A stretch of 64,000 nt of DNA from Streptomyces sp. QL37 (GTDB taxonomy: Bacteria; Actinomycetota; Actinomycetes; Streptomycetales; Streptomycetaceae). Positions within the stretch are counted from its first letter, which is position 1, and every line of letters begins with the position of its first letter. The position numbers were made by a program, and so were the translations under genes. Positions 35,632-43,249 of this stretch are shown here, piece after piece. A model generated the notes under the pieces. The model did not search any database and was not told the DNA's origin. It worked only from the letters and a program-made list of their open reading frames with translations. The stretch spans positions 3,162,001 through 3,226,000 of the forward strand of contig NZ_PTJS01000001.1 in the NCBI RefSeq assembly GCF_002941025.1, given 5' to 3'.

Positions 35632-36339
35632 GTGAGCGAGACCCTGCAACGCGGCCTTGCCGTCCAGATCGCCGAAGTGCTGCGCGAGCGGCTGCTCAGC
35701 GGCCGCCTCGGCCCGGGCACCCGGATCAACGAGGTGGTGCTCGCCCGGGAACTCGGAACCAGCCGGGGCCCCCTGCGCGAGGCGGTACGTCAACTGGTCA
35801 GCGAGGGCCTGCTCGTGCACACCCCCAACAGGGGCGCCACGGTCTTCGCGGCCGACCCCGACGACGTAGCGGCCCTGTTCGAGCTCCGCACGGCGCTGGA
35901 GACGGAGTCCGCCCGGCTCGCCGCCGAGCGCCGTGACGACAAGGACGTGGCCGCCCTGCATTCGGCCTGCGCCCGCGCGCGGAAGACCATCCAGGGCGGC
36001 CGGCGCCTCGTGCACCGGCTGGACCTGGACTTCCACCGGACGCTGACGGACACCGCGCGCAGTCCGCGGGTCGCGGAGCAGCTGTGGCGTGTGCAGCAGC
36101 AGATCATCCTCCTGCGCAGTCCGCTGGATGTTCCACCGGCCCACACGGCCGACTCCCTGGACGATCACGAGGAGATCGCCGCCGCCGTGGCGGACGGTGA
36201 CGGCGAGCGGGCTGCCGCGCTCATGCGGCTCCATCTCGACCGTGTACGGGTCCAGATGGCGGCCTCGGCCGCGGAACGGTCGGCGGCCGCCGACCGCGCG
36301 GCGACGGTCTCGGCGCCCGGTTCGCCGGCCGGCGGCTGA
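35632..36339 (+). CDS. GntR-family regulator, FadR/FCD type
   Basis: This 235-aa protein has an N-terminal winged helix (LRERLLSGRLGPGTRINEVVLARELGTSRGPLREAVRQL) and an FCD domain (LFELRTALETESARLAA...LDLDFHRTLTDTA...HEEIAAAVADGDGERAAALM). FCD proteins bind small organic acids, often with a metal. The GTG start follows AAGGAGG. It probably controls the divergent asparaginase and perhaps the downstream antiporter. Confidence 0.93.
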   Translation: MSETLQRGLAVQIAEVLRERLLSGRLGPGTRINEVVLARELGTSRGPLREAVRQLVSEGLLVHTPNRGATVFAADPDDVAALFELRTALETESARLAAERRDDKDVAALHSACARARKTIQGGRRLVHRLDLDFHRTLTDTARSPRVAEQLWRVQQQIILLRSPLDVPPAHTADSLDDHEEIAAAVADGDGERAAALMRLHLDRVRVQMAASAAERSAAADRAATVSAPGSPAGG

Positions 36340-36546
36340 CCCACCGGGGACATCCCCTCCACCCGCCCCGGGGCGCCGTACTCCGTACCGCCCCGGGCAC
36401 ACCTCCGCATGCCCTACGCCGCATGATCTGGCCCCCTCCGGACGTCTCGGCACCCTCCGGCCGGCACGGCTGCCCGCTCAGCCGTCGGCCATCCCCTCCT
36501 GCCCCACCGACCGGCCCGGCCCCGGCCGAGCACTGGAGTACCCGAA

Positions 36547-38058
36547 ATGACCGACCCCTCCACCACGGCGGCGCCCCCGCGCGAACGTCGTACCCCCGGG
36601 CTGTTCGTCGCCGCGCTGCCCGTCGTGCTGATGCTGGCCCTGATGATCACAGGCACCGTGTGGCTGGGCCTCGACCCCGTGGTCCTCCTCGTCGCGGCCT
36701 GTGTCGTCGCCGGCGCCATCGCGCTGTGGATCGGCGTCACCTGGGACGAGATGCTCGCCGGAATGCGGTCGAAGATCGACGCCGCGATGCCCGCGCTGCT
36801 GATCCTCATATCCATCGGCATGCTGATCGGCACCTGGACACTGAGCGGCACGATCCCCATGATCGTCGACTGGGGACTCAAGGCCATCCAGCCGTCGTGG
36901 ATCGTGGTGCTGGCGTTCCTGATCACCATGGTCGTCTCGACGGTGACCGGTACCTCCTGGGGAGCCGTCGGCACGGTCGGTGTCGCACTGATCGGGGTGG
37001 CCGGCGGCCTCGGTGTGTCCCTGCCGATGACGGCGGGCGCCATCATCTCCGGCGCCTACTTCGGCGACAAGATGTCCCCGATGTCGGACACCACCAACCT
37101 GGCCCCCGCGGTGGCCGGTTCGACCCTCTTCGAGCACATCCGCCACCTCCTCTACACGACGGGCCCGGCCGCGGTCCTGGCCGGCGTCCTGTACCTGGTC
37201 CTGGGCCGCACCCAGCACGCCGACGGGCAGGCCGCCCAGCGCACCGAGGCCCTGCGGGACGTCTTGGAGCAGGGGTTCCACTTCAACCTGCTGCTCCTGC
37301 TGCCGCCGGCCGTCGTACTCCTGGGCGCGGTCATGAAGAAGCCCCCGCTGCCGACCATCATCGCCTCGTCGGCGGTCGCGGGCGCCCTGGGAGGGATCTT
37401 CCAGGGGTTCTCCCTCCAGCAGATCTGTTCCGCCGCCGCGACGGGCTTCACCTCGTCGATGCTGAGCGGACACGGAGGCATCGACCTCCAGCACCTGCCC
37501 GAAGCGGCCCAGACGCTCCTCGACCGCGGCGGCATGTCGTCCATGGCGACGACGATGCTGATCGGTCTGGCCGGTTTCGCCTTCGCGGGCATCCTGACCG
37601 TGACCGGCTGCCTGGACGTCCTGATGCACCGACTGCTCGGCAAGGTCCGCAGGACGGGAGGGATCATCCTCGCCACCGCACTCAGCTCTGTGGCGACGGC
37701 GCTCGCGATGGGCGTCTCGTACCTGGCGATCATCGTGCCGGGCCAGGCGTTCCGGGACGTCTACCCGGAGCGTGGGCTCGCCCCGAAGAATCTGTCGCGC
37801 ACCCTTGAGGACTCCGGCACGGTCTTCGTCCCGCTGGTGCCGTGGACGGAGGCGGCCACCTACATGTCCGCGACCCTGGGTGTCGCGACCATGGCGTACG
37901 CCCCTTACGCGTTCCTGAACTACTTCGGCGTGATCATCGCGGTGATCTGCGGATACACCGGGTTCGGCATCGCCCGCCAGGAGCCGGTCCGCCGGAGCGC
38001 CGAGGAACCGGTGCCGTTCGCCGCCCAGGCGGAGGAGCCCGTCGTCGTACGCGGCTGA
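36547..38058 (+). CDS. nhaC: NhaC-type Na+/H+ antiporter
   Basis: This 503-aa membrane protein has about 11-12 TM segments with the NhaC features TGTSWGAVGTVGVALIG (about 136-152) and GAYFGDKMSPMSDTTNLA (about 171-188). NhaC members exchange sodium for protons; some homologues exchange organic acids. Position after the asparaginase/GntR pair suggests a role in coping with ammonia or acid-base change, or in aspartate-linked transport. That link is an inference. Confidence 0.92.
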   Translation: MTDPSTTAAPPRERRTPGLFVAALPVVLMLALMITGTVWLGLDPVVLLVAACVVAGAIALWIGVTWDEMLAGMRSKIDAAMPALLILISIGMLIGTWTLSGTIPMIVDWGLKAIQPSWIVVLAFLITMVVSTVTGTSWGAVGTVGVALIGVAGGLGVSLPMTAGAIISGAYFGDKMSPMSDTTNLAPAVAGSTLFEHIRHLLYTTGPAAVLAGVLYLVLGRTQHADGQAAQRTEALRDVLEQGFHFNLLLLLPPAVVLLGAVMKKPPLPTIIASSAVAGALGGIFQGFSLQQICSAAATGFTSSMLSGHGGIDLQHLPEAAQTLLDRGGMSSMATTMLIGLAGFAFAGILTVTGCLDVLMHRLLGKVRRTGGIILATALSSVATALAMGVSYLAIIVPGQAFRDVYPERGLAPKNLSRTLEDSGTVFVPLVPWTEAATYMSATLGVATMAYAPYAFLNYFGVIIAVICGYTGFGIARQEPVRRSAEEPVPFAAQAEEPVVVRG

Positions 38059-38076
38059 ACGGACCGCCGCGCGCGG

Positions 38077-39309
38077 CTACTTGTCCGCCGCCGGCTCCTG
38101 GTCGGGGGAGGGCGCGGGCGCCGGGCCGGAGACCTTCGCGTGGCGGGTACCGATGGCCGGGGCGAGGAAGACGGCCACGGCGACGAACCCGAGGACGACG
38201 ATCATGGCGGAGCGCAGCCCGTAGTGGTCGCCGAGGAAGCCGAGTCCGGGCGGTCCGACGAGGAACGCGATGTAGCCGATCATCGCGACCAGGCTGACCC
38301 GGGCCGCCGGGTCGGGGCCCGAGTCTCCTGCCGCCGAGAGGGCGACGGGGAAACCGAGCGAGGCTCCCAGGCCCCAGAAGAGGACGGCCGCGCCGGCCAG
38401 GACGGGCGAGTCGGCGAAGATGACGAGGGTGAGCCCGAGAGCTGCGGACAGTGCGCTGGCCCGGACGACGGGGGCGCGGCCGAAGCGGTCGATGAAGAAG
38501 CCCCCGCAGAAGCGGCCGAGCGTCATGGCGGCGGCGAAGCCCGCGTAGACGGCCGATCCCAGGGCGGGGTCCACGCCGTGGCCGTCGACCATGAGCAGGG
38601 GCAGCCAGTCGTTGGCGGCGCCCTCGGCCAGCGCCATCGCGAGGATGATGCCGCCGATCAGCAGCAGGCGCCGGTCCTTCCAGACCGCGGGGCGGGCCGG
38701 CGTGGTGCCGCCCTCGGACTGGCGGGCCTTCCTGGTCCTGCCGACGCCGGCGGGGATCGAGCGGATGGCGTACGCGAACATCCCTGCCGTGACCAGGGCC
38801 ATGGCGGTCAGGTGCCACTCCACCGGGAAGCCGACGGCGGTGCACAGGATGCCGAGCGAGGCCCCCACGACGGTGCCGAGGCTGAAGAAGCCGTGCAGGG
38901 TGGGCAGCACGGTGCGGCGGGTGATCTGCTCGACCTCGGCGCCGTCGATGTTGACGGCCACCTCCCCGCCGCCCATCCCGGCTCCGAAGAGGAACAGCCC
39001 GGCGGTGACGGTGGGGGCGGAGGAGAGCGGCGTCCCGCAGCCGATGGCCACCGCGCCGGCGATGATCAGCACGGTCCCCACCCCCATGACGGGCCGGGTA
39101 CCGAAGCGTGCGACCAGCGGTCCGGAGGTGAGGATGCCGAGCATGGAGCCGACGGACAGGCCGAAGAGGACGAGACCCATCTCCGCCGTGGACGCCCCCA
39201 GTTGGTCCCTGATGTCGGGGGTCCGCGTCACCCAGGAGGAGATCGAGAGGCCGGGTATGAGGAAGAAGAGGAACAGTGCCGCTCGGCGGCGGCGTGTGGC
39301 CAGGTCCAT
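38077..39309 (-). CDS. MFS transporter (YbjJ/fucose-permease-like)
   Basis: This ~410-aa, 12-TM MFS protein begins MDLATRRRR before TM1 (LFLFFLIPGLSISSWVTRTPDIRDQLG). That N-terminal pattern, GLSVGSMLGI and the later SLGFPVALSAAGD, fit the YbjJ-like subgroup. An in-frame start at 39387 would extend into the operator region, so 39309 is preferred. Homologues are often divergent from a TetR gene; none is present here, though a TetR-like operator remains upstream. Confidence 0.9.
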   Translation of the reverse strand: MDLATRRRRAALFLFFLIPGLSISSWVTRTPDIRDQLGASTAEMGLVLFGLSVGSMLGILTSGPLVARFGTRPVMGVGTVLIIAGAVAIGCGTPLSSAPTVTAGLFLFGAGMGGGEVAVNIDGAEVEQITRRTVLPTLHGFFSLGTVVGASLGILCTAVGFPVEWHLTAMALVTAGMFAYAIRSIPAGVGRTRKARQSEGGTTPARPAVWKDRRLLLIGGIILAMALAEGAANDWLPLLMVDGHGVDPALGSAVYAGFAAAMTLGRFCGGFFIDRFGRAPVVRASALSAALGLTLVIFADSPVLAGAAVLFWGLGASLGFPVALSAAGDSGPDPAARVSLVAMIGYIAFLVGPPGLGFLGDHYGLRSAMIVVLGFVAVAVFLAPAIGTRHAKVSGPAPAPSPDQEPAADK

Positions 39310-39367
39310 CGGTGACGCGCTCTTTCGGGAGTGCACGGCCGGGCGGACGCCGCCCCCCGGATGAGTA

Positions 39368-39381
39368 TGTACAAACGTACA
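39368..39381. promoter_or_regulatory. TetR-type operator-like palindrome
   Basis: TGTAC-AAAC-GTACA (39368-39381) is an inverted repeat about 60 bp upstream of the MFS gene, in the typical place and form of a TetR-family operator. No TetR gene is adjacent in the window. Confidence 0.5.
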
Positions 39382-39399
39382 CTCCACGGCGGAGGACCT

Positions 39400-40005
39400 C
39401 TAGAGCCAGCCGTGTTCGCGGGCGATGCGGGCGGCGACGTGCCGGTTCTCCGCGCCGAGCTTCATCGCCGCGGCCGAGAGGTAGTTGCGGACGGTCCCGC
39501 TGGACAGCGACGCACGGGAGGCGATGTCCGCGACCGGGGCCCCGTCCTCGGCGTACGACAGGAGTTCCGCCTCCCGGGGCGTCAGGGGTGATTCGCCGGC
39601 GGCGATGGCGTCGGCCGCGAGTTCCTGGTCGACGTAGCGCCCGCCGGTGTGGACGGTCCGGATGATCTGCGCCAGTTGCTGCGCGGAGACCGTCTTGGGT
39701 ACGAAGCCGCGCACCCCCACGCTCAGCGCGCGCTTCAGGGCCCCCGCCCGGGCGTGGCTGGTGACGATCATCGCGGCGCATCCGGGCACGGCGGCGCGCA
39801 GTTGGTCGGCGACCGCCACTCCGTCGAGGCCGGGCATCTGGAGGTCGAGAACGGCGACGTCGGGGCGGTGCGCCGTCGCCATGGCCAGGGCCTCGTCGCC
39901 GGTTCCGGCCTGTGCGACGACGGCGATGTCGTCCTCCAGGGTGAGGAGGGAGGCGAGCGCGCCCCGGATGAGGTGCTCGTCGTCCGCCAACAGGACCCTG
40001 ATCAT
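39400..40005 (-). CDS. NarL/LuxR-family response regulator
   Basis: This 201-aa protein has a receiver domain (acidic pocket ADDEH near residue 8, phospho-accepting D in VAVLDLQMPG about 54, conserved TS near 83, K in FVPKTV about 104) and a LuxR helix-turn-helix (LTPREAELLSYAEDGAPVADIASRASLSSGTVRNYLSAAAMKL). Its ATG overlaps the kinase stop (ATGA). It probably regulates the ABC exporter genes upstream. Confidence 0.95.
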   Translation of the reverse strand: MIRVLLADDEHLIRGALASLLTLEDDIAVVAQAGTGDEALAMATAHRPDVAVLDLQMPGLDGVAVADQLRAAVPGCAAMIVTSHARAGALKRALSVGVRGFVPKTVSAQQLAQIIRTVHTGGRYVDQELAADAIAAGESPLTPREAELLSYAEDGAPVADIASRASLSSGTVRNYLSAAAMKLGAENRHVAARIAREHGWL

Positions 40006-41222
40006 TCGGCTTCCTCCCAGGGGATGCGCGCGGTGAGGCGGAAGACTCCGCCGGAGTGCTGTTCGAAGGCCAGCGTGCCGTTCAGCGCGGTCAGGCGCTC
40101 CTTCAGCCCGGCCAGGCCGGTGCCGGTGCCGGGTTCCGCTTCGGACGCGCCGTCGTTCTCCATCACGAGCAGGGCCGTGGTCGGACCCGCCGTACGGAGT
40201 GACATGGTGCAGCGGGACGCGCCCTGCGCGTGGCGGAGCACGTTCGTCGTCGCCTCGCGCACCACCCAGCCGAGGGCCGACTGCACGTCGGTGGGCAGAC
40301 GGTCGGCGGGTCCGTACTCGATGCGGCAGTCGACGCCCGCGGCCTCCAGGACCGAGCGGGCTCCGGCGAGTTCGGTGTGGAGGTCGGCGGTGCGGTAGCC
40401 GCGGACCACCGAGCGGATCTCCCGCTGGGACTCCCGCGCGATGTTCTGCACCTCCTCCATGTGGTCGACGGCCTCGGGCCGGCCGCGCCGCGCGAGCTGT
40501 GCGGCGAGTTCGCTCTTGAGCGCCACGACCGCGAGGTTGCGGCCGAGCACGTCATGCAGGTCGCGGCCGAAACGCAGGCGTTCCTCGGCGACGGCCAGGC
40601 GGGCCTGCGTCTCGCGGGCGGCCACCAGTTCCTCGACGAGCCGGACGCCCCAGCCGGAGGCCAGGGACGCGGCGGCCATGAACGGCACCATGACCGCGGT
40701 GGCGCCGATGAGCAGGACCAGGGTCTCGCCCGTCAGCCCCGCCACGGCCGCCCCGGTCAGGGACGCGACCGATACGACCCCCACGAGGGCCGCCCCCGCG
40801 CGAGGTCCGAGACCCAGCACGGGCGGCCCGGCGTAGAACATCAGCAGCCACAGCGTGTAGGCCGTCAGGTCGCCGTCCTCGATGCGGCCGGACGACAGCA
40901 GCACGCTGCCCCATGCCGCTATGGCCAGGGTCACGGCCGTGTACACCGCCACGAGCCGGTGGGGCCGCGGGCCGAGGGCGAGGTAGTGGTAGAGGGCGGA
41001 GCGCCACAGCAGGAGCTGGACCCCGGCGTGCGCGATGCCCAGCACGATCACGGTCGCCGGCACCAGCACGCCGAAGTCGCCCCGCACGACCCAGACCGTC
41101 CACAGCCCCACCTCGCAGACGGACATGAAGCCGACACTGCTCACCGCGTAGCGGCGGTAGCGGCTGGGGCCGTCCGGGCCGCCGAGCCTCTCCACCCAGT
41201 CCTCCACGCTCATGGTGCTCAT
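40002..41222 (-). CDS. DesK-like sensor histidine kinase (HisKA_3)
   Basis: This 406-aa kinase has about five or six TM segments in its first 190 residues. A HisKA_3 H-box follows, with the phospho-histidine in FGRDLHDVLGRNLAVVALKSELAAQL, then an HATPase_c domain (GWVVREATTNVLRHA, GTGTGLAGLKERL). It pairs with the LuxR regulator, as in DesK-DesR-type systems beside ABC transporters. The ATG at 41222 has GAGGAAG about 10 nt upstream; TTG 41231 and ATG 41213 are alternatives. Confidence 0.94.
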   Translation of the reverse strand: MSTMSVEDWVERLGGPDGPSRYRRYAVSSVGFMSVCEVGLWTVWVVRGDFGVLVPATVIVLGIAHAGVQLLLWRSALYHYLALGPRPHRLVAVYTAVTLAIAAWGSVLLSSGRIEDGDLTAYTLWLLMFYAGPPVLGLGPRAGAALVGVVSVASLTGAAVAGLTGETLVLLIGATAVMVPFMAAASLASGWGVRLVEELVAARETQARLAVAEERLRFGRDLHDVLGRNLAVVALKSELAAQLARRGRPEAVDHMEEVQNIARESQREIRSVVRGYRTADLHTELAGARSVLEAAGVDCRIEYGPADRLPTDVQSALGWVVREATTNVLRHAQGASRCTMSLRTAGPTTALLVMENDGASEAEPGTGTGLAGLKERLTALNGTLAFEQHSGGVFRLTARIPWEEAE

Positions 41223-41270
41223 GGTCCCCAACTTCCTCGTGCGTACGCCCGCGTGCTCCAGGGCGCGCTG

Positions 41271-42083
41271 TCAACCGCGCGGGCCCCAACGGAACCACTG
41301 CCGCACTCCGAGGGCCGCCACACCTGTCCAGGCCAGGGCGGCGAGCAGCAGGCGGATCTGGTCCACGCCGCCGAGGGCGCCCGTCCAGCCGCCCTGGAGG
41401 AGGTCCATCACCGGCGAGAAGGGCAGCCAGGCGCTGATGTCGCCGGCCACGCCCGGAAGCACCCCACGCGGTACGAACATCCCGGAGCCGACCATGCTCA
41501 CCAGCCAGAACGGCAGGAAGGTCAGCTGCGCGCTCTCTGCCGTCCGGGTGACGGCGGCCGTCAGCGCGCTCGCGGCCACGAGCATCGCCACGCCCACCAG
41601 CAGGCCCAGGACCACCAGGTGCGGCGCGGCGGGGGCGGGTGCGTCCAGGACCACCGTGAGGCCGATGACCAGCAGTACGCACTGCACCAGCGCCAGCATC
41701 AGCGCCGGGAGCGCTCCGCCCGCGAAGATCTCCCAGTCGCGCACCTCACCCGTACGCAGCCGCTTGAGCACGAGGCTCTCACGGCGCGTGACGTACACAC
41801 CGACCAGATTCGAGTAGACGGAGAAGATCAGCGCCAGTCCCAGCGAACCGGGCAGCAGGACGGTGGCGATCGACAGGCCGGTGCCGCCCAGGTCCAGGCC
41901 CTTCACCATGCCCCGCATCGAGAAGGCCGTGACGGCCGGCACGAGGAGTGCGGTGACCAGCGCGGCCCTGCTGCGCAGCAGGAGTGTCAGCTCCGCGCGG
42001 CCGAGGGCGGCCAGCCGGGCGGTGGCACCGCTCCGCGCGGGCGCGGTCGTCCCCGGTCGTGTCACGCTCGTGGTCGTCGTCAT
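41271..42083 (-). CDS. ABC-2 type transporter permease
   Basis: This 270-aa protein has six TM segments (TALLVPAVTAFSM, VLLPGSLGLALIFSVYSNLVGVYVTRRE, and others) typical of ABC-2 exporters. It is coupled by a four-base overlap to the ATPase gene, with GAGGAGA upstream of its ATG. It lies just before the histidine kinase gene, forming an ABC exporter plus two-component system cluster. Confidence 0.93.
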   Translation of the reverse strand: MTTTTSVTRPGTTAPARSGATARLAALGRAELTLLLRSRAALVTALLVPAVTAFSMRGMVKGLDLGGTGLSIATVLLPGSLGLALIFSVYSNLVGVYVTRRESLVLKRLRTGEVRDWEIFAGGALPALMLALVQCVLLVIGLTVVLDAPAPAAPHLVVLGLLVGVAMLVAASALTAAVTRTAESAQLTFLPFWLVSMVGSGMFVPRGVLPGVAGDISAWLPFSPVMDLLQGGWTGALGGVDQIRLLLAALAWTGVAALGVRQWFRWGPRG

Positions 42084-43015
42084 CGTGTCTCCTCGTTCCC
42101 GACGGTCTCGAAGCCCTTGGCGATCTCCATGAAGGCCTCTTCCAGCGATGCGGAACGCGCGTCGAGCGCGTGCAGCGCGACGCCCGCGTGGTGGGCCCAG
42201 GTGAGCAGTTCGGTGGTCGTGCGCTGGAGGTCCCGGGTCTCCAGCCGCACGGTCCCTCCCTCGTCGGAGTGCCGGGTCACGCCCATCGGCGCGAGCGGCG
42301 GCAGGTCCCCGAGGAAGCGGTCCCGGGGCAGCTGGAAGCTGATCCGGGAGGGCCGCTCGGCCACCACGTCGGCCACCCGCCCGGTGGTGGCGATCAGCCC
42401 CTGGTGCATGATCGCCAGCCGGTCGGCGAGCTGCTCGGCCTCCTCCAGGTAGTGCGTGGTGAGGAGCACGGTCGTGCCCTGGGCCTTCAGCTCGCGGATC
42501 AGCTCCCAGGTGTCCCGGCGCGACTGGGCGTCCAGCCCGGTCGTCGGCTCGTCGAGGAACAGCACCTCGGGCCGGCCCAGCAGGGCCAGGGCGAGGTCCA
42601 GGCGGCGGCGTTCGCCGCCGGAGAGCTGCTTGACCCTCACCGCGCGCCGGTCGGACAGCCTGGTCAGTTCGAGGGCCTCGTCGGCCGGGCGTGCGCCGGT
42701 CGTGCAGCCCGCCCACATCCGTACGGTCTCCAGGACGGTCAGCTCCGGCGGGAAGCCGCCTTCCTGGAGCATCACCCCGATGCGGTGGCGTACCGCGGTC
42801 CGCTCGTGGAACGGGTCGTGGCCCAGCACCCGGACGGTCCCGCCGGTGGGGGTGTCCTGGCCCTCCAGGAGTTCGAGCGTCGAGGTCTTGCCCGCGCCGT
42901 TGGTCCCCAGCAGGGCGAAGAGCTCTCCGCGGGCGACCGTGAAGTCGATGCCGCGCACGGCCTCGAAGCCCCGGTAGCTCCGTTTCAGTCCGATGGTTTC
43001 GATGACTGCGTTCAT
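42080..43015 (-). CDS. ABC transporter ATP-binding protein
   Basis: This ~311-aa DrrA-like ATPase has Walker A LLGTNGAGKTSTLELL (about 35-50), signature LSGGERRRLDLALALLG (about 132-148), Walker B EVLFLDEPTTGLD, and H-loop LLTTHYLEEAE. It energises the coupled permease. The likely substrate is a lipid or drug-like molecule, but this is not deducible. A GTG at 43024 is an alternative start. Confidence 0.95.
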   Translation of the reverse strand: MNAVIETIGLKRSYRGFEAVRGIDFTVARGELFALLGTNGAGKTSTLELLEGQDTPTGGTVRVLGHDPFHERTAVRHRIGVMLQEGGFPPELTVLETVRMWAGCTTGARPADEALELTRLSDRRAVRVKQLSGGERRRLDLALALLGRPEVLFLDEPTTGLDAQSRRDTWELIRELKAQGTTVLLTTHYLEEAEQLADRLAIMHQGLIATTGRVADVVAERPSRISFQLPRDRFLGDLPPLAPMGVTRHSDEGGTVRLETRDLQRTTTELLTWAHHAGVALHALDARSASLEEAFMEIAKGFETVGNEETR

Positions 43016-43074
43016 GTCCTCCACACTCCCGGCGATACGGGGCGGGCGGCAGTGCGGTGTGTCATCGGGTCCGT

Positions 43075-43110
43075 ATGACGCCTGTCATGCGTCCCCATGA
43101 CAGGCGTCAT
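43075..43110. promoter_or_regulatory. Perfect inverted repeat, 15-bp arms
   Basis: ATGACGCCTGTCATG (43075-43089) and CATGACAGGCGTCAT (43096-43110) are exact reverse complements around a 6-nt loop. Each arm also contains the smaller inverted pair ATGAC/GTCAT. It lies 60 bp upstream of the ABC ATPase start and looks like a double operator for a dimeric regulator, possibly the LuxR-type protein of this cluster. Confidence 0.65.
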
Positions 43111-43123
43111 ACCGCTGGACACG

Positions 43124-43161
43124 GGAAATCCCCGCTCCGCAATTGCGGGACGGGGATTTCC
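43124..43161. promoter_or_regulatory. 38-bp near-perfect palindrome
   Basis: GGAAATCCCCG (43124-43134) pairs with CGGGGATTTCC (43151-43161), and the centre CCGCAATTGCGG (43137-43148) is itself a perfect palindrome. Only two base pairs of the whole element mismatch. It is 14 bp from the neighbouring inverted repeat and about 90 bp upstream of the helD-like start. It could be an operator or a strong hairpin in a leader RNA. Confidence 0.65.
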
Positions 43162-43199
43162 TCACGTATATTGAGTGGTTCTGTGTGCCCACAGAAAAA

Positions 43200-43217
43200 G
43201 GCCCCTCACCGGGGGCC
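43200..43217 (-). terminator. Rho-independent terminator or attenuator (minus strand)
   Basis: On the minus strand, GGCCCC-CGGTGA-GGGGCC is followed directly by TTTTTC, a textbook intrinsic terminator. It lies in the divergent region, so it would end antisense transcripts from the helD side or attenuate a long leader of the ABC operon. Confidence 0.55.
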
Positions 43218-43249
43218 ACTAGAAACACCATATCCGGCAGGGAGCGATT

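Noticed and set aside
43124..43161. A rifamycin-associated element for the helD-like gene.
   Set aside because: The palindrome does not match the element as I remember it, so it is reported only as an unexplained palindrome.
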